From NCBI GenBank assembly GCA_017084465.1, contig CP070896.1, forward strand, positions 682,001-746,000: a stretch of 64,000 bases of DNA, given 5' to 3'. This stretch comes from Lacrimispora xylanisolvens (lineage in GTDB: Bacteria > Bacillota > Clostridia > Lachnospirales > Lachnospiraceae). Below the pieces are notes generated by a model. It was not told where the DNA came from. It saw only the letters and a program-made list of their open reading frames with translations, and did no database searches. Below, piece after piece: positions 39,613 to 49,402 of this stretch. Each line of letters begins with the position of its first letter. The stretch's first letter is position 1. Made by a program: the position numbers and the translations under genes.

Positions 39613-40248
39613 TCAGCAGGAAGATTCTTTTGTCTGTCTCTCTCTTTGAGAAAATACACAGCCACAGTAGTCCTGCCTGTAAAGATCATGCTCCTTTGAC
39701 AGTTCCACAGAGCGTTTATACCCGTTTTTCTTTTTGAAATCAGAAGGAAGATAATTCACCCGGTATTCTCTCCCCAGCTTTTCACCTATTTCATTCAGCT
39801 TATCTGCATTTTTAAGAGGGCTGATGGATAAGGTGGTTGTAAAGTAATCATATCTGCCCGCCTGGGCGATCTTGGCGGCCTCCTGAAGACGGAGCTCATA
39901 ACAGCGAAAGCATCGTACACCGCCCTCAGGCTCCTTCTCAAGACCTTCCACAATCCGGTAAAACTCCTGAGGTTCATACGCACCGGTCTGTAAGGTAACC
40001 GGATGAACAAAATTCATCTCCTGAATCAGCCGGTCCTGTTCCTCCACACGTCTTATATATTCCAGTGGAGGATATATATTGGGATTGTAAAAATAAACAG
40101 TAATTTCAAAATATTGGGACAAATACTCCAGTACATAACTGCTGCATGGAGCGCAGCAGCTATGTATCAGAAGTTTGGGAACTTTATTCTGTACTTTTAT
40201 TTCTTCAATAATCTGATCCAATTCCTTCTGATAATTTCTTGGGTTCAT
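39613..40248 (-). CDS. queH: Epoxyqueuosine reductase QueH
   Basis: QueH performs the last step of queuosine synthesis in tRNA, reducing epoxyqueuosine; it is the non-homologous alternative to the cobalamin-dependent QueG. The 211-residue protein has the QueH (formerly DUF208) cysteine pattern: H-S-C-C-A-P-C-S-S near the N terminus, C-F-R-C-Y-E-L-R-L in the middle and Y-C-G-C near the C terminus, which bind an iron-sulfur cluster and metal. Other queuosine genes are not in the window. It lies 33 bases beyond the rpoD terminator and has no clear promoter of its own. Confidence 0.92.
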   Translation of the reverse strand: MNPRNYQKELDQIIEEIKVQNKVPKLLIHSCCAPCSSYVLEYLSQYFEITVYFYNPNIYPPLEYIRRVEEQDRLIQEMNFVHPVTLQTGAYEPQEFYRIVEGLEKEPEGGVRCFRCYELRLQEAAKIAQAGRYDYFTTTLSISPLKNADKLNEIGEKLGREYRVNYLPSDFKKKNGYKRSVELSKEHDLYRQDYCGCVFSQRERQTKESSC

Positions 40249-40281
40249 GATGTCTTCCTCCCTGCCGTCTTCAGAAATGAC

Positions 40282-40317
40282 AAAAAGGCGCAGATAAAAT
40301 ACCAGCCGCGCCTTTTA
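40282..40317 (-). terminator. Terminator after rpoD
   Basis: On the minus strand, AAAAGGCGC and GCGCCTTTTT pair around a 16-base loop, directly followed by the T-run; it begins seven bases beyond the rpoD stop. Confidence 0.85.
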
Positions 40318-40323
40318 TTTGTC

Positions 40324-41466
40324 TTATAAGAAATCTCTGATTCGCTTACTTCGAACCGGGTTTCTCAGCTTTCTAAGTGCTTTCGCCTCAATCTGCCTGA
40401 TGCGTTCGCGGGTAACATTAAATTCTTTTCCCACTTCTTCCAATGTGCGCGGATGTCCGTCTTCCAAACCGAACCTCAAAACAATTACCTGACGTTCTCT
40501 TTCCTTTAAATCACCTAAAAGCGCGTCGATATGTTCTCTTAACATGACAGACTCAACGTTGCCTTCCGGTGTTACCACATTATTATCAGCCACAAAATCG
40601 CCTAAATTAGAATCATCTTCCTCACCAATGGGAGTCTCTAAGGATGCCGGCTCTCTGGCAATCTGCATGATCTCCATAACCTTGTCCTCAGACATATCAA
40701 GCGCTTCTGCAAGTTCTGCAACAGAAGGCTCATATCCCAGTTCCAGGGTTAATTTTCTCTGCATCTTGGACATCTTATTAATCGTCTCTACCATATGCAC
40801 AGGAACACGGATTGTTCTCGCCTGATCTGCCAAAGCACGGGTTACAGACTGACGAATCCACCAAGTAGCATATGTACTTAATTTATAGCCTTTGGTATAA
40901 TCAAATTTTTCAACACCCTTAATCAGGCCTAAATTCCCCTCCTGTACCAGGTCAAGGAAACTCATACCACGGCCTGTGTAACGCTTCGCAATGCTGACAA
41001 CAAGACGCAGATTGGCCTCAATCAGACGTTCCTTGGCATCACCGTCACCATCCGCTTTTCTCTTAGCAAGACGCAGTTCTTCCTCTGCGTTTAAGAGCGG
41101 TACAGTGCCGATTTCTTTTAAATACATGCGGACAGGGTCTTCTGTGCCGATGCCTTCCAATAAATCAATGGCGTCTAAATCAATATCTTCTTCATCTACA
41201 TCTTTAATAAAACCGTCATCAAGATCATCATCAAGGAGGAGATCTTCTGACATGAGCACATCATCAGTTAAAGTGGAATCATCCATGACCGGGATCACGT
41301 CAACGCCGCGATTCTCCAGGTACGTATAAATCTGATCCATCTGCTCTGTAGTCAGTTCTTCTCCTATAAAGAAGTTATTAATCTCTGTAACGTCCAAAGC
41401 ATTATGCTTTGTTTTTGCAAGTTCGACTAGTTTACCCAGCTTATCTAAAAAATTATCTTTTTCCAC
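40324..41466 (-). CDS. rpoD: Primary RNA polymerase sigma factor (SigA/RpoD)
   Basis: The housekeeping sigma-70 factor, 380 residues. Region 1.1 is followed by an acidic stretch (about residues 70-98), region 1.2 ([11 protein letters not shown]), region 2 with the -10-reading helix ([20 protein letters not shown]), region 3, and region 4 ending in the -35-reading helix-turn-helix ([17 protein letters not shown]). The length is typical for Firmicutes. The dnaG primase gene that often precedes rpoD is not here; rpoD has its own strong promoter and terminator, so it looks monocistronic. The frame is intact. Confidence 0.97.
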   Translation of the reverse strand: MEKDNFLDKLGKLVELAKTKHNALDVTEINNFFIGEELTTEQMDQIYTYLENRGVDVIPVMDDSTLTDDVLMSEDLLLDDDLDDGFIKDVDEEDIDLDAIDLLEGIGTEDPVRMYLKEIGTVPLLNAEEELRLAKRKADGDGDAKERLIEANLRLVVSIAKRYTGRGMSFLDLVQEGNLGLIKGVEKFDYTKGYKLSTYATWWIRQSVTRALADQARTIRVPVHMVETINKMSKMQRKLTLELGYEPSVAELAEALDMSEDKVMEIMQIAREPASLETPIGEEDDSNLGDFVADNNVVTPEGNVESVMLREHIDALLGDLKERERQVIVLRFGLEDGHPRTLEEVGKEFNVTRERIRQIEAKALRKLRNPVRSKRIRDFL

Positions 41467-41517
41467 TTAATAACGTCCTTTCGCTAAGAAGTATACATAA
41501 AGCCCACACAACTTTTC

Positions 41518-41546
41518 ATTATATACTACCAGACCCCATATTTCAA
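41518..41546 (-). promoter_or_regulatory. Predicted rpoD promoter
   Basis: TTGAAA (-35, 41541-41546) and TATAAT (-10, 41518-41523) on the minus strand with a 17-base spacer, about 50 bases ahead of the start. Confidence 0.8.
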
Positions 41547-41577
41547 CATATTTCTTCCGAAACAGGCAGTTTTATTG

Positions 41578-42474
41578 TTATTTCGTCTGTTTTCTCATAA
41601 TATGGATTTTCTTTTCCAAGTTTGTGATCGAGACTTCTCTTTTCGCACCCCCGAATTCTCCGTCAAGCACCCAGTCAATCGGTTCATCGGAGATGAGTTT
41701 CAAGGACCGTGTCCGAAATTTATGGACATATTCGTTGGGTTCTTCTTTTAAAAACATATAATTTATGATATTGGTAAAATCAAGAGCAGTTTTTGGTGAC
41801 CGTATTAAAAGAACTTCAAATTCACCATCGTCAAGAGCCACATCCTGAGTGACAAGACCTTTAAAGCCTCCCACACTGATGGTATTGGTAATCATGCCAA
41901 AAATGAATTCTCCTTCCAGCGTAAGCTCATCACATTCAACCCGCATGGAGTAGGATTTAATGGAGGTCAGACTCTTCATTCCTTCAATCATATAAGCCTG
42001 ATGACCCAGAACATTTTTCTTATCCTGGGGAGTCAGATAGGAAACCTCTGTAAAGGCTCCGAAGGCAGCGATGTAAATAAAATACTGATCTTCACAAAAG
42101 CCACCGATATCAATGGGACAGGATAGTCCGGAAACAGCAGCATCCGCTGCTTTTAGCATATCCTTGGAGATCTTTAAACTTGAGGCAAAATCGTTGGTGG
42201 AGCCTGCAGGAATATAGCCAAGTTCCGGATATTGTGAAAGCTTCATAAGGCCACTGATGGTCTCGTTTAAAGTTCCGTCTCCACCGCTGCATACCACCAG
42301 ATCTTTGTTTTTCCCATAGCGGTAAGCTGCTTCCCTGGCATCTCCCTGACGCTGTGTTACATGAACTGTCAGTTCATAACCGGCTTTCGTAAAAATATCC
42401 AGAATATCCACCAGCTTATTTCTGATCTGACCCTTTCCGGAACGCGGATTAAATATAAAAAGCATCTTCTTCAT
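41578..42474 (-). CDS. YegS/BmrU-family lipid kinase (diacylglycerol kinase-like)
   Basis: A 298-residue lipid kinase of the diacylglycerol kinase catalytic family. It has the nucleotide motif V-C-S-G-G-D-G-T-L-N-E, the early F-N-P-R-S-G-K loop and the P-A-G-S-T-N-D-F-A segment. Members phosphorylate diacylglycerol or related lipids at the membrane; DgkB recycles diacylglycerol left by lipoteichoic acid synthesis. I chose ATG 42472-42474 (AGGTGA upstream) rather than the GTG three codons earlier. It is five bases after the mutY stop, so it ends the argF operon. The exact lipid substrate is not certain. Confidence 0.88.
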   Translation of the reverse strand: MKKMLFIFNPRSGKGQIRNKLVDILDIFTKAGYELTVHVTQRQGDAREAAYRYGKNKDLVVCSGGDGTLNETISGLMKLSQYPELGYIPAGSTNDFASSLKISKDMLKAADAAVSGLSCPIDIGGFCEDQYFIYIAAFGAFTEVSYLTPQDKKNVLGHQAYMIEGMKSLTSIKSYSMRVECDELTLEGEFIFGMITNTISVGGFKGLVTQDVALDDGEFEVLLIRSPKTALDFTNIINYMFLKEEPNEYVHKFRTRSLKLISDEPIDWVLDGEFGGAKREVSITNLEKKIHIMRKQTK

Positions 42475-42479
42475 TATTA

Positions 42480-43573
42480 TCACCTAATTAACTTTGTATA
42501 CGCCTTGAATGCCCCAGGCAGGGAATAAGTTTTTTTTATTTCTTCGGGAGTGACCCACAGATAGTCACCTTTGGGTACTTCAGTCAGTTCCACCCGATAA
42601 CCAGTCATATGCCATTCCACATGACTGAAAATATGCTTCGCCTCAGGAAGAGGCGTAATCTTTGCCTCTTTCACGCCAAGTGCTTCCTTTATCTGTTCCT
42701 GGGAAATCCTTCCTTCAAGTCCCGGCAGCTCATATAATGAGGCCAGAAGTCCTGTATCATCTCTTTTGCGGATCGCCACGCGTTCGTCCTTGGTCAGAAT
42801 AAGAATGGTTCTATGCTCTTTTCTTCGTTCCTTTTAGGAGCTTTTACAGGTATGACTCCTGTAAGATCCTTCTGCCTGGCCACGCATAAGGAAAAAAGAG
42901 GACAACTGCCGCAAAGAGGAGCGCCATTGGGCACACATACAATGGCTCCAACCTCAATAAGCGCCTGATTATAAGATCCTGGGTCTTCTCTTGGCATAAC
43001 GCCTTTTATCAGCTCTTCCATATCCTTTTTTACAGACTGCTTTGTAATATCCTCCATACTTCCGGTCAGTCTTGATATGACTCGAAGTACATTGCCATCT
43101 ACGGCAGGAACCGGGATTTCAAAAGCGATGGAGGCGATGGCTCCGGCTGTATAGGAGCCGATCCCCGGAAGTGCTTTAAGCTCCTCATAGGATGACGGAA
43201 GCTTTCCTCCGTACTTCTCTACAAGAAGCTCAGCCGCTTTTTTTAAGTTCCTTGCCCTGCTGTAATAGCCCAATCCTTCCCAAAGCTTTAAAAGACGGTC
43301 TTCTGACACTTCCCCCAGCGCTTTCACTCCGGGTAACGCTTCCATAAAACGGTCGAAATAGGGTTTCACCGCTTCCACTCTGGTCTGCTGAAGCATGATC
43401 TCCGATATCCAGACACGATATGGTTCTGGATTTTCCCGCCATGGAAGAATCCTCCTGTGCTCATGATACCAGCTTAACAGGGGACGGCCGGCTGCACTCA
43501 GACGTTCTTCCCTGTCCATAGCCTTTACAGCCGGCTCTAAAACCTGTAATTTATCATAGAGGGAATGATTCAT
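42480..43573 (-). CDS. mutY: A/G-specific adenine DNA glycosylase MutY, one frameshift
   Basis: MutY removes adenine mispaired with 8-oxoguanine. Joined length is about 364 residues. The helix-hairpin-helix is L-P-G-I-G-S-Y-T-A-G-A-I, followed by A-V-D-G-N-V-L-R-V with the catalytic Asp, and the [4Fe-4S] ligands C-x6-C-x2-C-x5-C (V-C-V-P-N-G-A-P-L-C-G-S-C onwards). The C-terminal NUDIX-like domain that recognises 8-oxoguanine is in the second frame. The break is near 42833: four A where five give P-K-K-E-R-R-K-E-H-R-T. The start ATG overlaps the birA stop by one base. Confidence 0.94.
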
Positions 43574-44550
43574 TATACATATCCATAAATTCCCCGGACA
43601 GACACTTCACCTGAAATCACATGTCTGACCTCTCCATCCGGCATCTCTACAAGGAGTTCTCCTTTTTCATTAATACCCAAAGCTCTCCCTTTGTATTCAC
43701 CTGATGGTTCAAGAATTCTTACTTCCTTTCCTGCATTGACCATATTCTTATTATAGACACTTATCAGCCGGGATAAATCACCCTGGCTGATAAATTCTTC
43801 ATAATAATGCTCAAATGCTTCTAAAACTGCTGCAATCAGCTGACTTCTGACCACTTTCCCTCCCGTTTCAAGAAACAGGGAGGTTGCCATGTCACGGACT
43901 TCCAGAGGAAACTCTTCCAGGTTCACATTGATTCCAATTCCAACTACCACGTAATGGATGCCTTCCAGCTCTGCACTCATCTCAGTTAAGATACCACAGA
44001 GTTTTTTCCCATTTGAAACAATGTCGTTAGGCCACTTGATTACAGGAGAAAGTCCGGTTACGGACTCAATACCGTCCCGAACAGCCAATGCAGCCACAAG
44101 AGTCAGCATGGAAGCTTTTGCAGGAAGAATATCGGGTCTTAATATCAGACTCATAAATATATTCTTTCCCGGAGGAGAAACCCAGCTTCTGCCTCTTCTG
44201 CCTCTTCCTGCTTCCTGGGCATCGGCAGCCACAAGAGTCTCGCTGCCTGCACCTTCCTCTGCCAGACGCCTGGCTCTTAGATTGGTAGAGTCAATGGAAT
44301 CATGAAAATCCACAATCCGGCCAAATTGACCTCTGATACAGCTTTCTATCTCTGTTTTCGTCATTATATCACAGGATTCGAGTAAATGGTATCCTTTATT
44401 TCGTACTGCTTCGATTTGATATCCTTCTTCCTGAAGCTGACGGATCACCTTCCATACAGCCGTCCTGGAAACATGAAAACGCTGGCATATTTCCTGACCT
44501 GAGATATATTCGTCACTTTCCTTTAAAAGTTTTAAAATCTCGGTTTTCAA
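43573..44550 (-). CDS. birA: Biotin--[acetyl-CoA-carboxylase] ligase / biotin repressor
   Basis: BirA attaches biotin to carboxylase carrier domains and, in the bifunctional form, represses biotin genes. The 325-residue protein starts with a winged helix-turn-helix (E-I-C-Q-R-F-H-V-S-R-T-A-V-W-K), so the bifunctional form applies. The ligase domain has D-S-T-N, the biotinyl-AMP loop G-R-G-R-R-G-R-S-W, KWPNDIVSNGKKLCGILTE and the C-terminal beta domain. I place the start at TTG 44548-44550: it follows GGGGGTGAT at proper distance and lies just after the stop of the upstream gene, whereas the longer frame would overlap it. Confidence 0.94.
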   Translation of the reverse strand: MKTEILKLLKESDEYISGQEICQRFHVSRTAVWKVIRQLQEEGYQIEAVRNKGYHLLESCDIMTKTEIESCIRGQFGRIVDFHDSIDSTNLRARRLAEEGAGSETLVAADAQEAGRGRRGRSWVSPPGKNIFMSLILRPDILPAKASMLTLVAALAVRDGIESVTGLSPVIKWPNDIVSNGKKLCGILTEMSAELEGIHYVVVGIGINVNLEEFPLEVRDMATSLFLETGGKVVRSQLIAAVLEAFEHYYEEFISQGDLSRLISVYNKNMVNAGKEVRILEPSGEYKGRALGINEKGELLVEMPDGEVRHVISGEVSVRGIYGYV

Positions 44551-44554
44551 GTGA

Positions 44555-44860
44555 TCACCCCCACCAGATGCTAACTGCACTGATCACTGCAAGGGCAAAT
44601 AGTAAACACCCTGCAATTACGGAGGCGATGCCAGCTGCCTTCCTTTTTTCCCTGCCACTGAGCCTGATTCTGTAAATCCCGTTTATAAAGTTCAAAGCTC
44701 CTGCCAGAAAAAATATGACCGGGAACATCAGCATATTGTCTTCCGGATTCAAAAAAGAAATAACCGCCAGTACCACAATTAAGATTCCTACCACAATGTG
44801 TACAAGATCCACCATCATGGAAGCATTTCTCAAATTTTTTCCTCGTTCCTGTAAATACAT
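44555..44860 (-). CDS. Small membrane protein of unknown function
   Basis: A 101-residue protein with three predicted membrane segments (about residues 16-38, 41-63 and 76-97) and a basic loop (R-I-R-L-S-G-R-E-K-R-K) between the second and third. No catalytic motif is visible. It starts two bases after the argF stop and ends five bases before birA, so it is within the argF-birA-mutY operon. Similar small membrane proteins are common beside birA in Lachnospiraceae as far as I recall, without known function. Confidence 0.75.
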   Translation of the reverse strand: MYLQERGKNLRNASMMVDLVHIVVGILIVVLAVISFLNPEDNMLMFPVIFFLAGALNFINGIYRIRLSGREKRKAAGIASVIAGCLLFALAVISAVSIWWG

Positions 44861-44862
44861 CT

Positions 44863-45798
44863 CTATTCTCCTAACGTCGCCACCATCACTGCCTTAATGG
44901 TATGCATTCTGTTTTCCGCTTCATCAAATACTACCGATACGCCGGATTCAAAGACATCCTCTGTCACTTCGTTGCCTTTTACCGCCGGCAGGCAATGCAT
45001 AAATATAGTAGTATCCTTGCCTGTTTTATTCATCAGTTCCTGATTCACCTGATATGGTTTTAAAAGTGCAACACGCTCTGCTGCTTTTTCTTCCTCTCCC
45101 ATGGAGCACCATACATCGGTGTAAATAACATCTGCATCTTTTACCTTTTCACAGTCTTCTGTAAGGGTAATGGTGCTTCCGCTTAAATCTGCATATCCCT
45201 GGCAAAGTTCCACCAGTTCCTTGTTTGGCCACAGGCATTCCGGTGCAAGAATGGTAAAATGAACTCCCATCTTACTCATACCGATCATCAGGCTGTTGGC
45301 CATATTATTACGTCCGTCTCCTGCATAAACAAACTTCAGTCCTTTTAAGTATCCAAAATGCTCCCTGATGGTCAGAAGATCTGCAAGAATCTGAGTGGGG
45401 TGATAATCCTCTGTCAGACCGTTCCAAACCGGAACCCCTGCATATTCAGCCAGAGCTTCCACTGTTTTATGCTTAAAGCCCCTGAATTCAATGCCGTCAA
45501 ACATCCGGCCCAGAACCCTGGCTGTATCCTCCACGCTTTCCTTATGACCCAGCTGTATATCATCTTTCCCCAGATATTCAGGATGAGCTCCTTCATCTAC
45601 GGCTGCTACTACAAATGCACACCTGGTACGGGTGGATGGTTTTTCAAAAATAAGTGCAATATTCTTTCCCTTTAAAGAGCTTCCTGTGATTCCCTGCTTC
45701 TTCTTAGCCTTCAAATCTGCAGACAGATCCAGTAAGTACTGAATCTCTTCCGGTTTATAATCCTTTAATGTTATAAAATTTCTTCCCTTCAGGTTCAT
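44863..45798 (-). CDS. argF: Ornithine carbamoyltransferase
   Basis: ArgF makes citrulline from ornithine and carbamoyl phosphate in arginine synthesis. The 311-residue protein has the carbamoyl-phosphate motif S-T-R-T-R at 55-59, [10 protein letters not shown] and the terminal [12 protein letters not shown] (ornithine-binding region). GGAGGAAATC lies just before ATG 45796-45798. The promoter carries a clear ARG box, which supports the biosynthetic enzyme under ArgR repression rather than a catabolic ArcB or a putrescine enzyme. No other arg gene is present in the window. The frame is intact. Confidence 0.95.
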   Translation of the reverse strand: MNLKGRNFITLKDYKPEEIQYLLDLSADLKAKKKQGITGSSLKGKNIALIFEKPSTRTRCAFVVAAVDEGAHPEYLGKDDIQLGHKESVEDTARVLGRMFDGIEFRGFKHKTVEALAEYAGVPVWNGLTEDYHPTQILADLLTIREHFGYLKGLKFVYAGDGRNNMANSLMIGMSKMGVHFTILAPECLWPNKELVELCQGYADLSGSTITLTEDCEKVKDADVIYTDVWCSMGEEEKAAERVALLKPYQVNQELMNKTGKDTTIFMHCLPAVKGNEVTEDVFESGVSVVFDEAENRMHTIKAVMVATLGE

Positions 45799-45814
45799 AT
45801 GATTTCCTCCGTCA

Positions 45815-45861
45815 ACTGTATTTTTATTCATTATTATAGTATATCATGTATAATCATGCAA
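45815..45861 (-). promoter_or_regulatory. argF promoter with ArgR operator (ARG box)
   Basis: On the minus strand, TTGCAT (-35, 45856-45861) and TATAAT (-10, 45833-45838) have a 17-base spacer. Directly downstream, AATGAATAAAAATACAGT (45815-45832) matches 16 of 18 positions of the ARG box consensus TNTGAATWWWWATTCANW. It covers the expected start site, so arginine-loaded ArgR would block initiation. The 17 bases between it and the ATG hold the GGAGG site. Confidence 0.82.
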
Positions 45862-45887
45862 GCTATATTTTTAAAAATACAAATTTA

Positions 45888-47042
45888 CTAAAAGGAAACC
45901 CCTTCTCCCAGGGAATGAATCTTTTTTCGGATTTCAAAAAGAAGGGCTTCTACGGTATAGATCCGGAACCGTTTCACTTTTAACCGCTTTGCCAGGTCTT
46001 CTAAAAGTCCAAGATACATATCCTTGTAATCCCAGCCTTCTTTCAGTTTAAAATCCAAAGCAAGCTTGGGAAAAAGCGTCTCTGTAAATACCCGGTATCC
46101 ACTGAGCGCCTCCAATCCTTCCTCACCGATCATATCCTTCATATACAGTTTTAAAAGTTCCATCTCTGACATCATCTTATCAAAATAATAAGGTTCTGTC
46201 TTTGGAGCGTCAATATAATAGATCCGTCCGGCAAGATCATATAAGAACCGCTTGGCGTCATAATAGCCCAGTGTTAAATTCTTTCTGGCCTGTTTCTTAT
46301 CAAATTCCAGAATTCCCCCAAGATCCTGTCTGGGAGCAATATGGTATACTTTGGTTCCATCGGGTATCTTCACCACCCGCTCCTTATCAGCCCCCCAGCC
46401 ATAAATCCGGATTACAATAATGTCCTCATACCCATGATCAATCAGCACATCTAAGGGGACATTATTAAAACCACCCCCATCCATATACCGTTTTCCACCA
46501 AGCTTTTCATTTTTAAAAGCGAGAAAATAAGCACTTGCTAAAAGCATATCCTTAACTGTACCCATTTCTCCCTTCCTTAAATCGACCACCAGCTCTTTCC
46601 GGTCGGAAACCGAATAAGTGACGGAATAAAGTTCTCTGTCAGAATCAACAATTTTCGTTTCGTCCCCAACCACATTGGCAATCAGATCTTTTAGAGGAGT
46701 AATGTCAAATCCGCCGTCTTTAACAAGCTGGAAGCCTTTTGCTATTAATTCCTGTAAATTCAGAGATTTAAAATCCTTCTTTTTCAGAGCTTCCATGGTT
46801 TCGTTGCTGACCGACATTACCTGGGAGTAATCGATGTTCTTCCAGATCTCCTCTGCCCGGTCTAAGTCATCCATACAGATTAAGGCACCGTTCAATGATC
46901 CAACGGACGCACCTGCTATCCCTTTTATCTTTACGTCCGCTTCCCGAAGTGCTTTCCACGCCCCGATCTGGTACGCACCTTTGGCGCCTCCGCCTTCTAA
47001 AACAAGCCCGTATTCCCTGTTCAAATCAAGTTTAAGCTCCAT
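45888..47042 (-). CDS. Patatin-like phospholipase family protein
   Basis: A serine lipid acyl hydrolase-like protein of 384 residues. The oxyanion motif is V-L-E-G-G-G-A-K-G-A-Y, the nucleophile elbow G-A-S-V-G-S-L-N-G, and the dyad Asp is in Y-M-D-G-G-G. The C-terminal ~150 residues are lysine-rich and helical without a known domain. There is no signal peptide, so it acts in the cytoplasm, possibly on the inner membrane face. I chose ATG 47040-47042 (GGAGGTCTTT upstream); longer frames run into the terminator of the preceding gene. The lipid substrate is unknown. Confidence 0.88.
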   Translation of the reverse strand: MELKLDLNREYGLVLEGGGAKGAYQIGAWKALREADVKIKGIAGASVGSLNGALICMDDLDRAEEIWKNIDYSQVMSVSNETMEALKKKDFKSLNLQELIAKGFQLVKDGGFDITPLKDLIANVVGDETKIVDSDRELYSVTYSVSDRKELVVDLRKGEMGTVKDMLLASAYFLAFKNEKLGGKRYMDGGGFNNVPLDVLIDHGYEDIIVIRIYGWGADKERVVKIPDGTKVYHIAPRQDLGGILEFDKKQARKNLTLGYYDAKRFLYDLAGRIYYIDAPKTEPYYFDKMMSEMELLKLYMKDMIGEEGLEALSGYRVFTETLFPKLALDFKLKEGWDYKDMYLGLLEDLAKRLKVKRFRIYTVEALLFEIRKKIHSLGEGVSF

Positions 47043-47072
47043 AAAGACCTCCAAATCCCCGTCTTTGTCTGC

Positions 47073-47113
47073 AAAAAACCGCAGCAAGAAGTCATAGGAC
47101 ATCTGCTGCGGTT
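47073..47113 (-). terminator. Terminator after the SPFH gene
   Basis: On the minus strand, AACCGCAGCA and TGCTGCGGTT pair around a 17-base loop, followed by a T-run. It begins three bases past the SPFH stop and ends 30 bases before the patatin gene. Confidence 0.88.
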
Positions 47114-47116
47114 AAC

Positions 47117-48039
47117 TCATTCTTTGGGTAATTCAGTAATAGAGGAAACAAGTCCTGCCAATCCCTGAATCTCAGACGGTATAATGATTTTAGTTGCCTT
47201 ACCGTCAGCTGCAGCCTTAAACGCTTCCAGACTCTTTATAACAAGAACCGCCTGGTCCGCTCCAGCCTCCTTTAACATACGGATACCATCTGCATTGGCC
47301 TGCTGAATCTTTAATGTTGCTTCTGCCTCACCCTCTGCCTCACGGATTCTCTTTTCCCTTTCAGCTTCTGCCCGAAGGATTGCAGCCTGTTTCTCAGCCT
47401 CAGCATCAAGAATTACAGATTCTTTTTTACCTTCTGCCACAAGAACAGTTGATTTTTTTTCTCCCTCTGCCCTTAAGATTGATTCACGTCGTTCACGCTC
47501 CGCCTTCATCTGTTTTTCCATGGCATCCTGAATGGCTGCCGGAGGCATAATGTTCTTCAGTTCCACACGGTTTACCTTAATTCCCCATGGATCTGTTGCA
47601 ATATCCAGTGTTTCTCTCATCTTGGCGTTGATGGTCTCTCTGGATGTAAGGGTCTGGTCAAGCTCCAGATCACCAATAATATTACGAAGAGTTGTTGCTG
47701 TTAAATTCTCAATTGCCATAATCGGATTTTCCACGCCGTAAGCGTAAAGCTTTGGATCTGTAATCTGGAAAAAAACACGACTGTATCAATACGCATGGTA
47801 ACGTTATCCTTGGTAATAACCGGCTGGGGCGGGAAATCCGCTACCTGCTCCTTTAAGTTCACTCTCTTAGCCACCCGGTCAAGGAAAGGCAGTTTAATAT
47901 GCACGCCCACGGACCATGTTTCAAGAAATGCTCCCAGTCGTTCTACAACAAGTGCCTGGGCCTGGGGAACAATCCTCACACAGGATGCCAGTACTGCCAG
48001 AATAATAATCAAAATAACAATAACCGCTAAAAATCCCAT
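47117..48039 (-). CDS. SPFH/band-7 (stomatin-like) membrane protein, one frameshift
   Basis: A flotillin/stomatin-type scaffold of about 307 residues: one N-terminal membrane segment (GFLAVIVILIIILAVLA), the band-7 domain (I-V-P-Q-A-Q-A-L-V-V-E-R-L-G onwards) and a long Ala/Glu/Lys-rich coiled coil. The frame breaks at about 47769-47775 within seven T on the coding strand, where V-V-F-F-Q-I-T-D-P-K-L-Y would otherwise read through. It starts one base after the nfeD stop. NfeD plus SPFH protein is a classic bacterial pair linked to membrane microdomains and envelope stress. Confidence 0.9.
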
Positions 48040-48040
48040 C

Positions 48041-48481
48041 TTAATCTTCCTCCTGTTTCCTGCTTACAATCAACTTGACACCTTTAATTTCCTTTACTTC
48101 TACCATGACCCCAACCGGATAGATCTTATCATCATCCTGGGCCCTTGCAGTCCATTCCTGTCCGTTTAAAACTGCGGCGCCCTTCCCTTCCGGATTATTA
48201 ATCTCTGCTGTAACCCTGGCATATTTACCAATCAGGCTGTCCGTATTGGTCTTCACTGTATACCGGTTTACATATCGTAAGGCAAAGGGTCTGGTAAAAA
48301 ACAAAAGTATAAAAGATACAATAACAAATATTGCGAGCTGCACCTGGGTATTAACACCAAATAGGGCTAATACAAATGCTACCAGTGCTCCTCCTGCAAA
48401 CCAGATGGTGGTGAGTGCCATCGTAGCTGCTTCAATTCCAAGGAGTACCACAAAACCTATAAGCCAATAGATCGCTGCCAT
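48041..48481 (-). CDS. NfeD family membrane protein
   Basis: A 146-residue short NfeD protein: two to three membrane segments in the first 75 residues followed by a C-terminal OB-fold domain (G-K-Y-A-R-V-T-A-E-I-N-N onwards, with G-Q-E-W-T-A-R). There is no N-terminal protease domain, so it is the short type. I chose ATG 48479-48481 (GGAAGGGG upstream). It is the first gene of the NfeD-SPFH pair. Confidence 0.9.
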   Translation of the reverse strand: MAAIYWLIGFVVLLGIEAATMALTTIWFAGGALVAFVLALFGVNTQVQLAIFVIVSFILLFFTRPFALRYVNRYTVKTNTDSLIGKYARVTAEINNPEGKGAAVLNGQEWTARAQDDDKIYPVGVMVEVKEIKGVKLIVSRKQEED

Positions 48482-48608
48482 TATCTCAATCCCCTTCCCT
48501 GCCATGATAGGCAAAGCACCACGGCAAATCTATCCGTTGACACTATCATACTATATGTTCAGGCATTTCTCAACATTCCCGCAGTAAAAAGCCTGATTTT
48601 TTCAAAAA

Positions 48609-49389
48609 CTAACTTCTTCGCTGCCTTGCAGTTTCAAACATCAGAACAGATGCAGCCACTGCCGCATTTAAAGATTCCACACTTCCCATCATTGGAATCT
48701 TAATGTAAGCATCTGCAAGCCTTGCAGTATCTTCTGTAAGACCATTGGCTTCATTGCCAATTAAAAACCCTGTATCAACAGTATAATCTTCTTTTTCATA
48801 ATTATTCCTGCCATTTAAGTGTGCTGCATACAGCTTAATTCCCTTCTTCTTTAACTGAAGAATGGAATCAGTCAAATTGTCGGTATAGACAAACGGTACT
48901 CTGAAAACAGAACCCATGGTGGATCTTATCACTTTAGGGTTGTAGATGTCCGCAGTGGTGCTGTTCATAAGCACTCCGGTGATTCCTGCTCCTTCTCCTG
49001 CCCTGATAATCGTCCCTAAATTACCCGGATCCTGTATGTTTTCAAGTATCATTAAAAAAGCAGGTCCGGGGACACGGGTAAGATCCTCCGGGGTATAAGC
49101 ATGCTGTTTTACAAGAGCTAAAATCCCCTGGGGCGTCTTTGTATCTGACATCACCTGGAAGACCTCATCGGTAAGAACTTCATACTTCATTCCGCTGATC
49201 AGATGCTTTCTATCTTCTTCCTTTAAGAAGCTTTCCGAGACAAAGATGCTGTCAATCTGTTCATGGGGGGATCTCCTTAAATATGCGAAGCCCCTCTGCC
49301 ACAAATAAACCGCTTTCATTTCTGGCTTTGGCCTTCTTTATCAGGTTCATCACCTGTTTCACTTTCCCATTGGCACTGCTTGTTATCAT
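48609..49389 (-). CDS. SpoU/TrmH-family RNA 2'-O-ribose methyltransferase, one frameshift
   Basis: A SAM-dependent 2'-O-methyltransferase of about 259 residues, probably acting on 23S rRNA. The N-terminal substrate-binding domain is followed by the knotted SPOUT domain with E-N-I-Q-D-P-G-N-L-G-T-I-I-R, I-G-N-E-A-N-G-L-T and the terminal I-P-M-M-G-S-V-E-S-L-N-A-A-V-A. The first ~40 residues (M-I-T-S-S-A-N-G-K-V-K) lie in another frame; the break is near 49265-49270, where six C are read and five give K-E-I-P-H-E-Q. The start ATG 49387-49389 has AGAGAGG upstream. The exact nucleotide target is not determinable. Confidence 0.9.
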
Positions 49390-49402
49390 ATGGTACCTCT
49401 CT

